Below are positions 9,411-18,546 of a stretch of DNA of 64,000 bases, piece after piece; within the stretch, counting starts at the first letter, position 1; each line of letters opens with the position of its first letter. Both the position numbers and the translations under genes were made by a program. Origin of the DNA: Flavobacteriaceae bacterium R38. Its GTDB lineage: Bacteria > Bacteroidota > Bacteroidia > Flavobacteriales > Flavobacteriaceae. The stretch lies in contig WXYP01000002.1 in NCBI GenBank assembly GCA_009901575.1, positions 434,001 to 498,000 of the forward strand. The letters are read 5' to 3'. Below the pieces are notes generated by a model. The model was not told where the DNA came from. It was given only the letters and a program-made list of their open reading frames with translations, and did not search any database.

Positions 9411-10361
9411 TTATTCTTTAATCAATCCTAATTCAATAAGTCTCTCATGAAGAAATTCTCCTGCTGTAGTATCTTCATAAAGTTTTGGATGCTCTTCATC
9501 AATACAATTTTCCAGACAGTTTAAAGGCATTTCACTGATTGGGTGCATAAAAAACGGAATAGAGTACCTGGAAGTTCCCCAAAGTTCTCTTGGCGGATTC
9601 ACCACCTGGTGTATGGTTGATTTCAATTTATTATTAGTATGTCTGGATAACATATCTCCAACATTGATCATTAGCTCGTCTGGTTCTGCAATCGCATCGA
9701 TCCACTCGCCATCATGATTTTGAACTTGTAAACCACGTCCTTGTGCTCCCATAAGCAAAGTGATCAGGTTGATATCACCATGTGCTGCAGCTCTGATAGC
9801 ATTTTTAGGCTCTTCTGTTATTGGCGGGTAATGAATGGGTCTTAAGATTGAATTCCCATTTTTAATGTATTTATCAAAATAAGTTTCTTCCAGTTGAAGG
9901 TGCAATGCCAATGCTCTTAAAACATATTTAGCTGTTTTTTCCAGCATTTTATACGTTTCTTTTCCAACGCTATTAAACTCGGCTAACTCTTCTACGATGA
10001 CATTGTCAGGGTAAGTAGCTTTAAGTTTATCGTCATCTTCTACATATTGTCCGAAATGCCAGAATTCTTTTAAATCACCTTCTTTTCTACCTTTTGCATG
10101 TTCTTTTCCAAAAGAAGTATATCCTCTTTGCCCTCCAATCCCTTCAATTTCATATTTAGATTTAATATCGTCTGGCAGGTTGAAAAACGATTTAATTTGA
10201 TCATATAATTGATTGACCAGGGTATCACTTAAAAAATGCCCCTTTAAGGCTACAAAACCTATTTCTTCATAAGCTTTTCCTATTTCTGCAACAAATTTTT
10301 GTTTGTCGGCTGGATTATCACTTAAAAAATCTTTAAGATTTACACTCGGAATAGTATTCAT
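9411..10361 (-). CDS. Isopenicillin-N-synthase-like 2-oxoglutarate/Fe(II) oxygenase
   Basis: A 316-residue enzyme of the non-haem iron oxygenase family with DIOX_N and 2OG-FeII_Oxy domains. The iron ligands are visible: H194 and D196 in AAAHGDINLI, and H251 in KSTIHQVVNPP. The 2-oxoglutarate-binding R265-x-S267 is in SRYSIPFF. The N-terminal part (VNLKDFL, YEEIGFVALKGHFL) is the usual DIOX_N domain. The substrate is unknown; such proteins are common and often solitary in Flavobacteriia. It is the first gene of the minus-strand run that continues through SUI1 and is divergent from the E1 gene. Confidence 0.88.
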   Translation of the reverse strand: MNTIPSVNLKDFLSDNPADKQKFVAEIGKAYEEIGFVALKGHFLSDTLVNQLYDQIKSFFNLPDDIKSKYEIEGIGGQRGYTSFGKEHAKGRKEGDLKEFWHFGQYVEDDDKLKATYPDNVIVEELAEFNSVGKETYKMLEKTAKYVLRALALHLQLEETYFDKYIKNGNSILRPIHYPPITEEPKNAIRAAAHGDINLITLLMGAQGRGLQVQNHDGEWIDAIAEPDELMINVGDMLSRHTNNKLKSTIHQVVNPPRELWGTSRYSIPFFMHPISEMPLNCLENCIDEEHPKLYEDTTAGEFLHERLIELGLIKE

Positions 10362-10535
10362 GTTCCTCTAGTTTTTAAATTGATCTTAATTTATTGTTAG
10401 TATATTTTGTTTCAAATTAAACAGAATACAAAAATAATGAAAATTAAGACGGGTTATGCCTAACGATTTTTAAAACTTCCTGCTTATATAGCTATTTATT
10501 TTTCTAATTTTACAATGTTTAAAAAGTGATTATTT

Positions 10536-12542
10536 ATGAAGGATGTTATTTCTGATGCAACTCCAATAAAATACGATAAAGGTACACTCGACGATAAAAC
10601 ATTGTTGAGTTTATATAAGGCAATGCTCAAGCCTAGAATGATTGAAGAAAAAATGCTGATCTTGTTAAGGCAAGGTAAAATCTCTAAATGGTTTAGCGGG
10701 ATTGGACAAGAAGCCATCTCTGTAGGAGTGACTTCTTCTTTGTCAAAAGATGAATACATTTTGCCAATGCATCGTAACCTGGGAGTTTTTACAACACGTG
10801 AAATCCCTTTATACCGGCTTTTTTCTCAATGGCAGGGAAAAGCAAACGGATTTACCAAAGGACGTGACCGTAGTTTTCATTTTGGTACTCAGGAATATAA
10901 GATTGTGGGGATGATTTCTCACCTGGGGCCACAATTAGGTGTAGCAGACGGCATAGCATTAGCGCATAAATTAAAACAGGAAAATAACGTATGTGCGGTT
11001 TTTACCGGGGAAGGGGCAACCAGTGAAGGAGATTTTCACGAAGCCTTGAATGTCGCTGCTGTTTGGGATCTTCCTGTAATCTTTTGTGTGGAAAATAACG
11101 GATATGGTTTATCTACACCTACACTTGAACAATTTAAGTGTGAAAACATAGCAGACAAGGGGATAGGTTACGGAATTGAATCTCACATTATTGACGGGAA
11201 TAATATCCTGGAAGTATATACAAAAGTATCTGAATTGGCTGAAGATTTGAGAGCAAACCCAAGGCCGGTATTATTAGAGTTTAAAACTTTTAGAATGCGA
11301 GGCCATGAAGAGGCGAGTGGTACCAAATATGTTCCGAAGGAATTAATGGATGCCTGGGCAGTGAAAGATCCGATTTCTAATTACTACGAATTTTTGAAAG
11401 ATGAAGGAATTCTTAATATAGATATCAATGAAGAGATAAGAATTCAAATTAAAGCTGAGATTGAAGCTCATTTACAAAAAGCTTTTGACGAAGAAGCGAT
11501 ATTGGCTGATGAAAGTGTTGAATTAAATGATGTGTATCAAAAATTTGATTTTAAGGAAATTAAATCGAATGAGTTAAATAAAAACATTAGGTTAGTTGAT
11601 GCTATTTCCGAAGGATTAAAACAATCGATGGAACAGCATGATAACCTGGTGATTATGGGGCAGGATGTGGCAGAATACGGTGGGGTTTTTAAGATTACCG
11701 ATGGTTTTGTAGAAGCTTTTGGAAAAGACAGGGTACGTAATACTCCCATCTGTGAATCTATTATTGTTTCCACAGCTATGGGACTATCTATTAAGAAGAT
11801 GAAAGCTGTAGTTGAAATGCAATTTGCAGATTTTGTTTCCAGTGGCTTCAATCCGATTGTGAATTACCTTGCAAAAGTACATTACAGGTGGAATGAAAAT
11901 GCAGATGTAGTTATCAGGATGCCCTGTGGAGCAGGAGTCCAGGCCGGACCATTCCATTCTCAGACCAATGAAGCATGGTTTACTAAAATACCAGGATTAA
12001 AAGTAGTTTATCCTGCTTTCCCTGCTGATGCTAAAGGTTTATTGACTACTGCTATCAACGATCCTAATCCGGTATTATTTTTTGAACATAAAGCGTTGTA
12101 CAGAAGTGTTTATGGGGATGTGCCTGAAAATTATTATACCATTCCACTAGGAAAAGCCGCTAAATTAAGAGAAGGTTCTAAAATAAGTGTTATCACTTAT
12201 GGAGCCGGAGTACACTGGGCAATGGAAACCCTTGATAACCATCCGGATATTAGTGTAGACCTTCTTGACTTAAGAACATTACAACCTCTTGATACAGTAT
12301 CGATATACCAATCGGTACAAAAAACAGGAAAAGCCATCATCCTGCAAGAAGACACTCTTTTTGGGGGCGTCGCCAATGATATAGCCGCTATGATTATGGA
12401 TAATTGTTTTGAGTATTTGGATGCACCTGTAAAACGAGTAGGGAGTTTAGAAACCCCGGTTCCTTTTACAAAAGCATTAGAAGATCAATTCTTACCTAAG
12501 AAAAGGTTTGAAGACGAATTACTTAAATTATTGGCGTATTAA
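10536..12542 (+). CDS. Fused 2-oxoacid (branched-chain) dehydrogenase E1, alpha and beta subunits in one chain
   Basis: A 668-residue ThDP enzyme. Residues 20-320 are an E1-alpha domain with the ThDP motif VFTGEGATSEGDFHEALN (about 155-172) ending at VENNGYG. Residues 345-668 are an E1-beta domain (NLVIMGQDVAEYGGVFKITD; CESIIVSTAMGLSIKKMKAV; LDLRTLQPLDTVSIYQS). The fused order alpha-beta is common in Bacteroidota for the 2-oxoisovalerate dehydrogenase complex. It would decarboxylate branched-chain 2-oxoacids and pass the acyl group to E2 lipoate. No E2 or E3 gene is adjacent, so they must be elsewhere. A strong hairpin terminator follows directly after the stop. Confidence 0.93.
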   Translation: MKDVISDATPIKYDKGTLDDKTLLSLYKAMLKPRMIEEKMLILLRQGKISKWFSGIGQEAISVGVTSSLSKDEYILPMHRNLGVFTTREIPLYRLFSQWQGKANGFTKGRDRSFHFGTQEYKIVGMISHLGPQLGVADGIALAHKLKQENNVCAVFTGEGATSEGDFHEALNVAAVWDLPVIFCVENNGYGLSTPTLEQFKCENIADKGIGYGIESHIIDGNNILEVYTKVSELAEDLRANPRPVLLEFKTFRMRGHEEASGTKYVPKELMDAWAVKDPISNYYEFLKDEGILNIDINEEIRIQIKAEIEAHLQKAFDEEAILADESVELNDVYQKFDFKEIKSNELNKNIRLVDAISEGLKQSMEQHDNLVIMGQDVAEYGGVFKITDGFVEAFGKDRVRNTPICESIIVSTAMGLSIKKMKAVVEMQFADFVSSGFNPIVNYLAKVHYRWNENADVVIRMPCGAGVQAGPFHSQTNEAWFTKIPGLKVVYPAFPADAKGLLTTAINDPNPVLFFEHKALYRSVYGDVPENYYTIPLGKAAKLREGSKISVITYGAGVHWAMETLDNHPDISVDLLDLRTLQPLDTVSIYQSVQKTGKAIILQEDTLFGGVANDIAAMIMDNCFEYLDAPVKRVGSLETPVPFTKALEDQFLPKKRFEDELLKLLAY

Positions 12543-12580
12543 AAAAATGCCGTACTGGGCAAGTTCAGTACGGCATTTTT
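12543..12580. terminator. Bidirectional intrinsic terminator
   Basis: A perfect 15-bp inverted repeat starts one base after the E1 stop codon: arms AAAAATGCCGTACTG (12543-12557) and CAGTACGGCATTTTT (12566-12580), with an 8-base loop. The A-run and T-run ends give a U-tract in both directions. It therefore fits both the plus-strand E1 gene and the convergent YceI gene ending at 12600. Confidence 0.9.
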
Positions 12581-12599
12581 AACAATAAATATATATTTA

Positions 12600-13160
12600 T
12601 TAATTATCGGACTCATTTTCTGCAATTATACCATCTCTAAGTACTCTTAGTTTGATATAAATATCTAATTTATTTTCATTTCGTTTATCAGAGAATTCTA
12701 TGTCATAATCCATTAAGTTAATGGAAGCGAAAGCTACGATAACACCTTCAGAATAAACAGCATCAATGGCAGTAGGTTTCACTATTCCTTTAATATTTAT
12801 TTCTCCATTAATGATATAACCATTATCCACAGCTACGATCTTTTTACTTTTAAAGGTTATTTTTTCATATTTCTTTTTATTCAAGAACTTTTTAGACATT
12901 AATTTAATATCTCTTAACTTGTTTCCGGTAGAGATTGTTTGTGTGGATAACTCGGCTTTGACAAAGGATTTGTGCAAGTTTTCCGGATCAAAATAAACAT
13001 CTGTAATTAACCCGCCAACAGAGCCGGTAATATCTTTAGAAGCCAAATGAAGGTTAATGATGGCCTGATCGTCCAGGATTTTTATTTTTTGCTCTTTTAC
13101 AGGTGTTAAAAGCAATATTCCGGAACTAATACATACGAGTAAATTTTTTCCAAATAACAT
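12600..13160 (-). CDS. YceI-family lipid-binding-like protein
   Basis: A protein of 186 residues from the ATG at 13160 (MLFGKNLLVCISSGILLLTP), which gives a signal peptide. An upstream ATG at 13220 would put about 20 residues before it and is less likely. The body has the YceI pattern of an exported beta-barrel: GSVGGLITDVYFDPENLHKS, a metastable middle (LRDIKLMSKKFLNKKKYEKI), then GEINIKGIVKPTAIDAVYSE. YceI proteins bind isoprenoid or other lipid ligands in the periplasm; the ligand here is unknown. Convergent to the E1 gene with a shared terminator. Confidence 0.82.
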   Translation of the reverse strand: MLFGKNLLVCISSGILLLTPVKEQKIKILDDQAIINLHLASKDITGSVGGLITDVYFDPENLHKSFVKAELSTQTISTGNKLRDIKLMSKKFLNKKKYEKITFKSKKIVAVDNGYIINGEINIKGIVKPTAIDAVYSEGVIVAFASINLMDYDIEFSDKRNENKLDIYIKLRVLRDGIIAENESDN

Positions 13161-13320
13161 GATTTTAAGATTTAGGGCTGGTGTAAAGATAGTAAAAATC
13201 TGATTAACAGCCAAAAACATCGATGAAATGCACTTTTTTAAACGTTAGTTGGAATCGATCAGTCGTGAAAAAGTTTTTCATTCTCTCCTACATTAAGATA
13301 AAACATAGGTGTTTTTTCTT

Positions 13321-13875
13321 TTAATTTGTCTCGGCTTCCGATATAACTTGTGGATAGGCTTTTCTGACTTCAACTAATTGATCTTTAGTTAAGTATTCTA
13401 TTCCTGTTTTGAATTTACGATATGCATAAGCTTCTCTTAACTCTGTATATGCAGCGATCAATTCATTTTCTACAGAAATGAATGTGCCGTAAGCAGTTCC
13501 TCTGTCTGTTAACAAAGAAATAACTGCTTTTTTAGGATGATCCGATAGGTTATCTAATTTACTACCCGAACAATAGTCACAGCTGTTATCTGCGTTATTA
13601 TCTAAAAATGAGATAACAGTTTTGCGTAAATTGCCTAATGGCATCAGTTCATTCTCTACTAAAATCTCATGATTTTTATTAATGAAAATTCTAAATACAT
13701 TGTTTTCGTGTAAATCTACTTCGCAAGGCGGATTTTCACATGCTCTGGGGAGTTTTTGAGGAATTCCTTCGTCGTTAGGAATAACAGTTGTCACTAAGAA
13801 AAAGATGAGTAATAAAAATGCGATGTCGGCCATTGAACCGGCATTAACTTGGTTTTGGTTTCTTGAAAATTTCAT
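13321..13875 (-). CDS. ExbD/TolR-family proton-channel component, solitary and cysteine-rich
   Basis: A 184-residue protein with an N-terminal cytoplasmic tail, then GSMADIAFLLLIFFLVTTVI containing the conserved Asp (D17) of the ExbD/TolR membrane helix, then a periplasmic domain. ExbD works with ExbB to feed the proton gradient to TonB, or TolQ/R to TolA. No exbB or tonB gene is adjacent. The periplasmic domain has four cysteines in two close pairs (ACENPPCEVDL and SCDYCSG), which is not usual for ExbD and could form disulfides. It is divergent from the terC-like gene, with about 140 bases between. Confidence 0.88.
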   Translation of the reverse strand: MKFSRNQNQVNAGSMADIAFLLLIFFLVTTVIPNDEGIPQKLPRACENPPCEVDLHENNVFRIFINKNHEILVENELMPLGNLRKTVISFLDNNADNSCDYCSGSKLDNLSDHPKKAVISLLTDRGTAYGTFISVENELIAAYTELREAYAYRKFKTGIEYLTKDQLVEVRKAYPQVISEAETN

Positions 13876-13988
13876 AATAAATGGTTTAATGTTTTGTTTT
13901 TCAGATCAATAGTAATGCCAAATAAGAATATTCTTTCAAATTTTATAGAGAGGATGATTATTATTTTTCAAGGCTAGCCTATTTCAGT

Positions 13989-13996
13989 TATATTTG
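13989..13996 (+). promoter_or_regulatory. Candidate -7 box of the terC-like gene
   Basis: TATATTTG matches the Bacteroidota -7 consensus TAnnTTTG and lies 22 bases before the ATG at 14019. No clear TTG -33 box is at the right distance, so this is a moderate call. Confidence 0.4.
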
Positions 13997-14018
13997 GAGC
14001 TGGAATAAATAATCGTAC

Positions 14019-14789
14019 ATGGAAGGAATTTTTACATTAGATAACATCATAACATTAGGTATGTTAACCCTATTACAAGCCGTATTAGGTTTAGATAACC
14101 TGTTGTATATCTCTTTAGAGTCTAAAAGAGCTCCGGAGGAGAGACAACCTAGAGTCCGGGCTATAGGAATTGGCCTGGCTATCATACTTAGAATTGTCTT
14201 GTTATTTGTATTGATCAGGCTCATAGCATATTTTCAAGATCCTATATTTGGTTTTGATTTGAAAGATGTTGTCGAAGGACACTTTAATATTCACAGCCTT
14301 ATTGTATTGGCTGGAGGAGTTTTTATCATGTATACTGCTGTAAAAGAGATTTGGCATATGCTAAGGCTGGAAGAAGATCATGCAGAGACAGATAAAAAAC
14401 CAAAATCAATAAATGCTATTATTTTTTCAATTGTTATCATGAATATTGTGTTTTCTTTTGATTCTATATTAAGTGCTATGGCACTAACTAAAGTATTTTG
14501 GGTAATGGCTACTGCTATTATAATAGGCGGACTTCTAATGATATGGTTATCCGGAAGAGTTACAGAATTCCTTAAAAAGAATAGGATGTATGAGGTGTTA
14601 GGATTATTTATTTTATTTATAGTTGGGATTATGCTACTTTCTGAAGGTGGACACCTTGCACACTTAAAATTATTTGGAAATGAAATTACTCCTATGAGTA
14701 AGACCACCTTCTATTTTGTCATCGCCGTGTTGGTTATTATAGATGTTATTCAATCCAAATATCAAAAGAAACTATCTAAGAATTCATAA
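14019..14789 (+). CDS. TerC-family integral membrane protein
   Basis: A 256-residue polytopic membrane protein of the TerC/Alx superfamily, about seven membrane segments. The conserved acidic motifs within membrane helices are visible: LQAVLGLDNLLYI near the N-terminus and MNIVFSFDSILSAMALT in the middle. These are thought to bind metal ions such as manganese or calcium. The family is linked to metal export and, historically, tellurite resistance; nothing here indicates tellurite resistance. The EamA-type transporter begins 18 bases downstream on the same strand, so the two probably form an operon. Confidence 0.88.
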   Translation: MEGIFTLDNIITLGMLTLLQAVLGLDNLLYISLESKRAPEERQPRVRAIGIGLAIILRIVLLFVLIRLIAYFQDPIFGFDLKDVVEGHFNIHSLIVLAGGVFIMYTAVKEIWHMLRLEEDHAETDKKPKSINAIIFSIVIMNIVFSFDSILSAMALTKVFWVMATAIIIGGLLMIWLSGRVTEFLKKNRMYEVLGLFILFIVGIMLLSEGGHLAHLKLFGNEITPMSKTTFYFVIAVLVIIDVIQSKYQKKLSKNS

Positions 14790-14807
14790 CTAAGATAAAA
14801 GCCTGTA

Positions 14808-15650
14808 ATGGATCTAAAAAAAGCCATTTATTTAATGGTGTTAAGTACAATGGCCTTTACAGGAATGAATGGCCTCATTAAATACTTAACTCATTACAAC
14901 GCATACCAATTGGTATTTTTTAGATCTCTAGGGTCTTTATTTTTTACTTTTGGTTATTTATGGCGTTATAAAATTCCTGTTTTTGGGACTAATAAAAAGT
15001 TATTGATTGCCAGGGCAGTGATAGGAGCCACCTCTATGATTTTATTCTTTTTAGGGATACATTATATGTCTATTGGTTCTGCTGTAGCGTTACGTTATAT
15101 ATCTCCCATATTTGCTGCTATTTTTGCTATCCTCTTATTGAAAGAAAGTGTTCGTCCTGTACAATGGTTATTTTTTGCTATTGCATTTGCCGGAGTTCTG
15201 GTTTTAAAGGGATTTGATAATAGTATTCCTGTTATCGGACTGGTATTTATTTTACTGGCATCAGTTTTTAGTGGTTTGGTGTATATTATCATTAGAAGAA
15301 TAGGAAAAACAGAACATCCTGTAGTTATTGTTAATTACTTTATGTGTATAGCTACAGTAATAGGAGGAGTGGTATCCATATTTTATTGGGAAACACCGGG
15401 CATTATTGACACTATTTTGCTACTTAGTTTAGGTGTTTTTGGTTTTTTCGGGCAATTATTTATGACAAAAGCTTTTCAATTGGGAGAAACTAATGTAATA
15501 GCACCCTTAAAATATGTCGAAGTTGTATTTGCTATTATTGTCGGAGTTGGCTTTTTGGGAGAAACTTATACGATCTGGAGCTTTATAGGAATGGCAATGA
15601 TTATTGGAGGCCTGCTGATCAACCTTTGGTACAAGCATAAATATACTTAG
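14808..15650 (+). CDS. DMT-superfamily (EamA) transporter
   Basis: A 280-residue protein with ten predicted membrane helices in two EamA repeats (first about residues 5-130, second about 145-275). Typical motifs are FRSLGSLFFTFGYLWRYK and YISPIFAAIFAILLLKESVR in repeat one, and APLKYVEVVFAIIVGVGFLG in repeat two. EamA transporters export or import small metabolites; the layout resembles the S-adenosylmethionine or riboflavin uptake subgroups, but the substrate cannot be assigned. Likely in an operon with the terC-like gene. Confidence 0.88.
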   Translation: MDLKKAIYLMVLSTMAFTGMNGLIKYLTHYNAYQLVFFRSLGSLFFTFGYLWRYKIPVFGTNKKLLIARAVIGATSMILFFLGIHYMSIGSAVALRYISPIFAAIFAILLLKESVRPVQWLFFAIAFAGVLVLKGFDNSIPVIGLVFILLASVFSGLVYIIIRRIGKTEHPVVIVNYFMCIATVIGGVVSIFYWETPGIIDTILLLSLGVFGFFGQLFMTKAFQLGETNVIAPLKYVEVVFAIIVGVGFLGETYTIWSFIGMAMIIGGLLINLWYKHKYT

Positions 15651-15724
15651 ATTAAAAGTGCCTTTATTGCAAAAAACTTTTTCTCTAATGGAGAAACTGT
15701 ATTCAATTCTTTAAAATTCATTAA

Positions 15725-15753
15725 TTGGGTACATAAGAGTTTAGCTATATTTG
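15725..15753 (+). promoter_or_regulatory. Promoter of the 15773 gene
   Basis: TTG at 15725-15727, an 18-base spacer and TATATTTG at 15746-15753 match the Bacteroidota housekeeping consensus. The ATG follows 19 bases later, giving a short leader. Confidence 0.62.
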
Positions 15754-15772
15754 AGTGTATATATAGTAAAAA

Positions 15773-16891
15773 ATGCGAATAGCTTTAGTCATATTGATTG
15801 GAATACACGGAATTATTCATTTATTCGGATTTTTCAAGGCATTTGATGTACTCAAGTTTGACATTATTTCACAACCAATTTCCAGGACATTCGGAATATT
15901 TTGGTTGCTGGCATTTCTTCTTTTTGCTACTACAATCACTTTAAAAACTATTCAATCAAAGTTTTGGTGGTTAGTCGGTTTTTTTGCTGTCGTTGTTTCT
16001 CAGGTTTTGATCTTTAATTATTGGTCTGATGCAAAATTTGGCAGCATAGCAAACGTAATTATTTTATTCGCGATAATTATTGGGTATTCAGGTTTCAACT
16101 TTCAGCAGAAAATCAAGGCAGAAAGAAGAAGTTTATTTGAAAATTCGCAATTCAAAAAACAAGCCATTATTACGGAAGAAGAATTAGTTGGTTTACCATC
16201 AATTGTTCAAAAATGGTTGATTAATAGTGGAATAATTGGGAAGTCACATATTTCTAACGTGCACTTAACTCAGGAATTACAACTTAAGATGAAACCTGAG
16301 CAAACAAACTGGAACTATGGTACGGCTGAACAATATTTTATAATTCAACCCCCTGCGTTTCATTGGAATATTAATACTGAAATGAATTCAATATTAAGTA
16401 TAACAGGGAGAGATAAATTTGAAGCCGGGAAAGGTGAAATGTTAATTAAATTACTCTCACTCATTCCGATTGCAAATGTGAAAAATGATAAAAAAATAAA
16501 TCAGGCAGCTCTGCAACGTTATTTAGCAGAAATCGTTTGGTTTCCTTCAGCATCTCTAAGCCAACACTTAAAATGGGAGTCTATAGACGACTATTCTGCT
16601 AAAGTAACCATGGAATATAAAGGGGCTGTAGGTTCAGGAGAATTTCATTTTGATGAAGATGGAAGCTTTAAAAAATTTGTAACAATGCGTTACCGGGATT
16701 CAAATGCAACCAAACCTACTAAATGGACAGTGCTTGCGACAAAATCAGAAATACACAATGGAATAAAAATACCGGTTGAATGTGAAGCAAGCTGGGAACT
16801 TGAAGAGGGAGAATGGATCTGGTTGAAATTAAAAATAACAGACATTCAGTACAATGTTAAAGCAATGCCAGTACCTGGTCCTAAAATTTAA
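15773..16891 (+). CDS. Membrane-anchored DUF6544/DUF6920-like protein
   Basis: A 372-residue protein. The first 115 residues contain four hydrophobic helices (ALVILIGIHGIIHLFGFFKA and three more). The remaining 250 residues are soluble and beta-rich, with LPSIVQKWLINSGIIGK, ITGRDKFEAGKGEMLIKLLS and ALQRYLAEIVWFPSASLSQH. This organisation fits the DUF6544/DUF6920 proteins; I assign it from memory of the family pattern. No function is established. It is preceded by a good promoter and is followed 9 bases later by the CrtO-like gene, so the two may form an operon. Confidence 0.65.
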   Translation: MRIALVILIGIHGIIHLFGFFKAFDVLKFDIISQPISRTFGIFWLLAFLLFATTITLKTIQSKFWWLVGFFAVVVSQVLIFNYWSDAKFGSIANVIILFAIIIGYSGFNFQQKIKAERRSLFENSQFKKQAIITEEELVGLPSIVQKWLINSGIIGKSHISNVHLTQELQLKMKPEQTNWNYGTAEQYFIIQPPAFHWNINTEMNSILSITGRDKFEAGKGEMLIKLLSLIPIANVKNDKKINQAALQRYLAEIVWFPSASLSQHLKWESIDDYSAKVTMEYKGAVGSGEFHFDEDGSFKKFVTMRYRDSNATKPTKWTVLATKSEIHNGIKIPVECEASWELEEGEWIWLKLKITDIQYNVKAMPVPGPKI

Positions 16892-16900
16892 CCAAGTAGA

Positions 16901-17380
16901 ATGATAATAAAACACCTCGTATTAGGATTTATATTTGGAATATCGATATCATTTATATCCTGGATAATCGGAATGGTATTTAATGGTTTACTTACGAAAA
17001 CCAAATACTATGAGAAAATATCAAATCTGAATTTTATAAAAAGCAGGGCTCTTAACAAAAACATCGGCATCAAATACTTTAGGTGGATTGTTAAAAATAC
17101 CTTCTTCAAATTTTTCAATCAGAAAATTAGGCTGGAAAATAAAACTACCGACTTGACCGAAATACGAAATGAAATGACTCTTTCTGAAATAAGCCATTTA
17201 ATTGGATTTGTTTTTGTAACAGCTTTTGCCTTATATAAAAGTTTTAGTATGGGAATATTATTCGGATTTACAATGATGATTCCAAATGTTTTAATGAACC
17301 TTTACCCCTCATTATTACAACAAGAAAACAAAAGACGAATTGATAAAATATTAAAGAGGCAACAAGAATCCGTAAGCTAA
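16901..17380 (+). CDS. CrtO-like acyltransferase-family membrane protein
   Basis: A 159-residue membrane protein with helices at about residues 5-30, 105-122 and 125-140. The stretch RNEMTLSEISHLIGFVFVTA followed by NVLMNLYPSLLQQENKRRID is the pattern seen in proteins annotated as glycosyl-4,4'-diaponeurosporenoate acyltransferase CrtO. In staphylococci CrtO esterifies the sugar of staphyloxanthin. No carotenoid gene is nearby here, so the true substrate is doubtful. It lies 9 bases after the DUF6544-like gene. Confidence 0.6.
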   Translation: MIIKHLVLGFIFGISISFISWIIGMVFNGLLTKTKYYEKISNLNFIKSRALNKNIGIKYFRWIVKNTFFKFFNQKIRLENKTTDLTEIRNEMTLSEISHLIGFVFVTAFALYKSFSMGILFGFTMMIPNVLMNLYPSLLQQENKRRIDKILKRQQESVS

Positions 17381-17461
17381 TAACAATTATAGTATTTCAA
17401 TGGCTATCATGAAAACTTCATTCCAATTCCGAATTCCCTTGAATTCCAACGTTAATTGTTA
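17381..17461. other. Inverted-repeat element in the intergenic region
   Basis: TAACAATTA directly after the stop codon (17381-17389) is complementary to TAATTGTTA (17453-17461). Between them are two closely spaced GAATTC boxes. The ends slightly recall cassette recombination sites, but no integrase is seen. Its role is unknown; the rest of 17462-17562 shows nothing recognisable. Confidence 0.35.
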
Positions 17462-17562
17462 GGGAAATAGTTATTGATTTATAATCTGTAGTAGACAGTT
17501 ATTCGAAACTATGAAATACCATGTAAACAGGTTTCAAAAGAATGGTTTTCTGATTAATAACG

Positions 17563-18546
17563 TTATTCTTCTGCTAAGAAACTTTCAATGGCCGGCCAAA
17601 CAATATCCGGACGTTCTGCATATGCAAAATGCCCTGCTTCCGGTACTTTAATCAATTCTGAATTTTTTAATGCTACAGGCCAGGACTCTACCATGTCCAT
17701 AGGAATAGCTTCTTGTTCTCCGTGTAAAATAAGTGTTTGGATATCTAATTTTTCCAACTCAGGTCTTAAATCCCAGTTTCCTAAAGAACCAAAAGTAGCT
17801 CCGTTAGTTTTCTGCATTCCAAAACGAATGGCCTCTCCCGTAGCAGCACAGCAATCCCCTTTAACTATGGAAATTGGTAATCCTTCTGCCAATCTGGGTT
17901 TTAAGGCAATATTCCAGTATGCTACACAAGCAGCTTTAGCATCGCTCCCTTCAATTAAATCCTGGTAAGCAGCATTCATTTCTTTTTGTTCTTCTTCAGA
18001 TAACCGACTCGTTAAATTTGCACCGTAACGCGCTCCAAAATCTCCTTGCATAGGAGGAACCGGACCCAGAAAAACCATTTTAGACACTTGTTCCGGATGA
18101 GCAATTGCGTATTTTGCAGCTATCATAGGCCCAAAAGAATGTGCGACCAAAGCCATTTTCTCTAATCCGAAATACTCTCTAAGTAATTCTAAATCGTCTA
18201 TATGCCTGTCAATGTGAAGTTTGTCAAGATCTTCGGGAAGGCTTGATCGTCCGCCACCTCTTTGATCATAATAAATCAATGTATGTTTTTCTGCCAGGGG
18301 TTCAAAATCAGCTACCATATATTCACTATCCATCCCTGGTCCGCCATGAATTACGACTAAAGTATCCTGGCCACTTCCTTTTATTTGATAGAAGATATCC
18401 AGGCCATCTGAAGACTTAAGAAAACCCTCAGGAGCAATAGTTTTAACTTCTGCTGTTGCTTCATTTTTACTTTTTTCCTTCGGAGCACAGCCAATGAACA
18501 TTAAAAGAGCAACAGGAATATATAATTGTTTGATGATACGGAACAT
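17563..18546 (-). CDS. Alpha/beta-hydrolase lipoprotein, prolyl-aminopeptidase-like
   Basis: I place the start at ATG 18546, giving 327 residues and a lipoprotein signal MFRIIKQLYIPVALLMFIGC with Cys20 as lipid site; the frame is open further upstream, but without sense for export. The fold is peptidase S33: oxyanion motif HGGPGMDSEYM, then YDQRGGGRSSLP, nucleophile motif LVAHSFGPMIAAKYA and catalytic His in EAGHFAYAERP. The nucleophile elbow has Ala at the first Gly position, and the usual Asp after strand 7 reads HGEQEAIP with Glu. It could be an iminopeptidase or an esterase. Probably anchored facing the periplasm. Confidence 0.82.
   Translation of the reverse strand: MFRIIKQLYIPVALLMFIGCAPKEKSKNEATAEVKTIAPEGFLKSSDGLDIFYQIKGSGQDTLVVIHGGPGMDSEYMVADFEPLAEKHTLIYYDQRGGGRSSLPEDLDKLHIDRHIDDLELLREYFGLEKMALVAHSFGPMIAAKYAIAHPEQVSKMVFLGPVPPMQGDFGARYGANLTSRLSEEEQKEMNAAYQDLIEGSDAKAACVAYWNIALKPRLAEGLPISIVKGDCCAATGEAIRFGMQKTNGATFGSLGNWDLRPELEKLDIQTLILHGEQEAIPMDMVESWPVALKNSELIKVPEAGHFAYAERPDIVWPAIESFLAEE

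Noticed and set aside
17381-17461. Integron attC-like site
   Set aside because: Ends pair but core GTTRRRY/RYYYAAC boxes are incomplete and there is no integrase or second cassette nearby.
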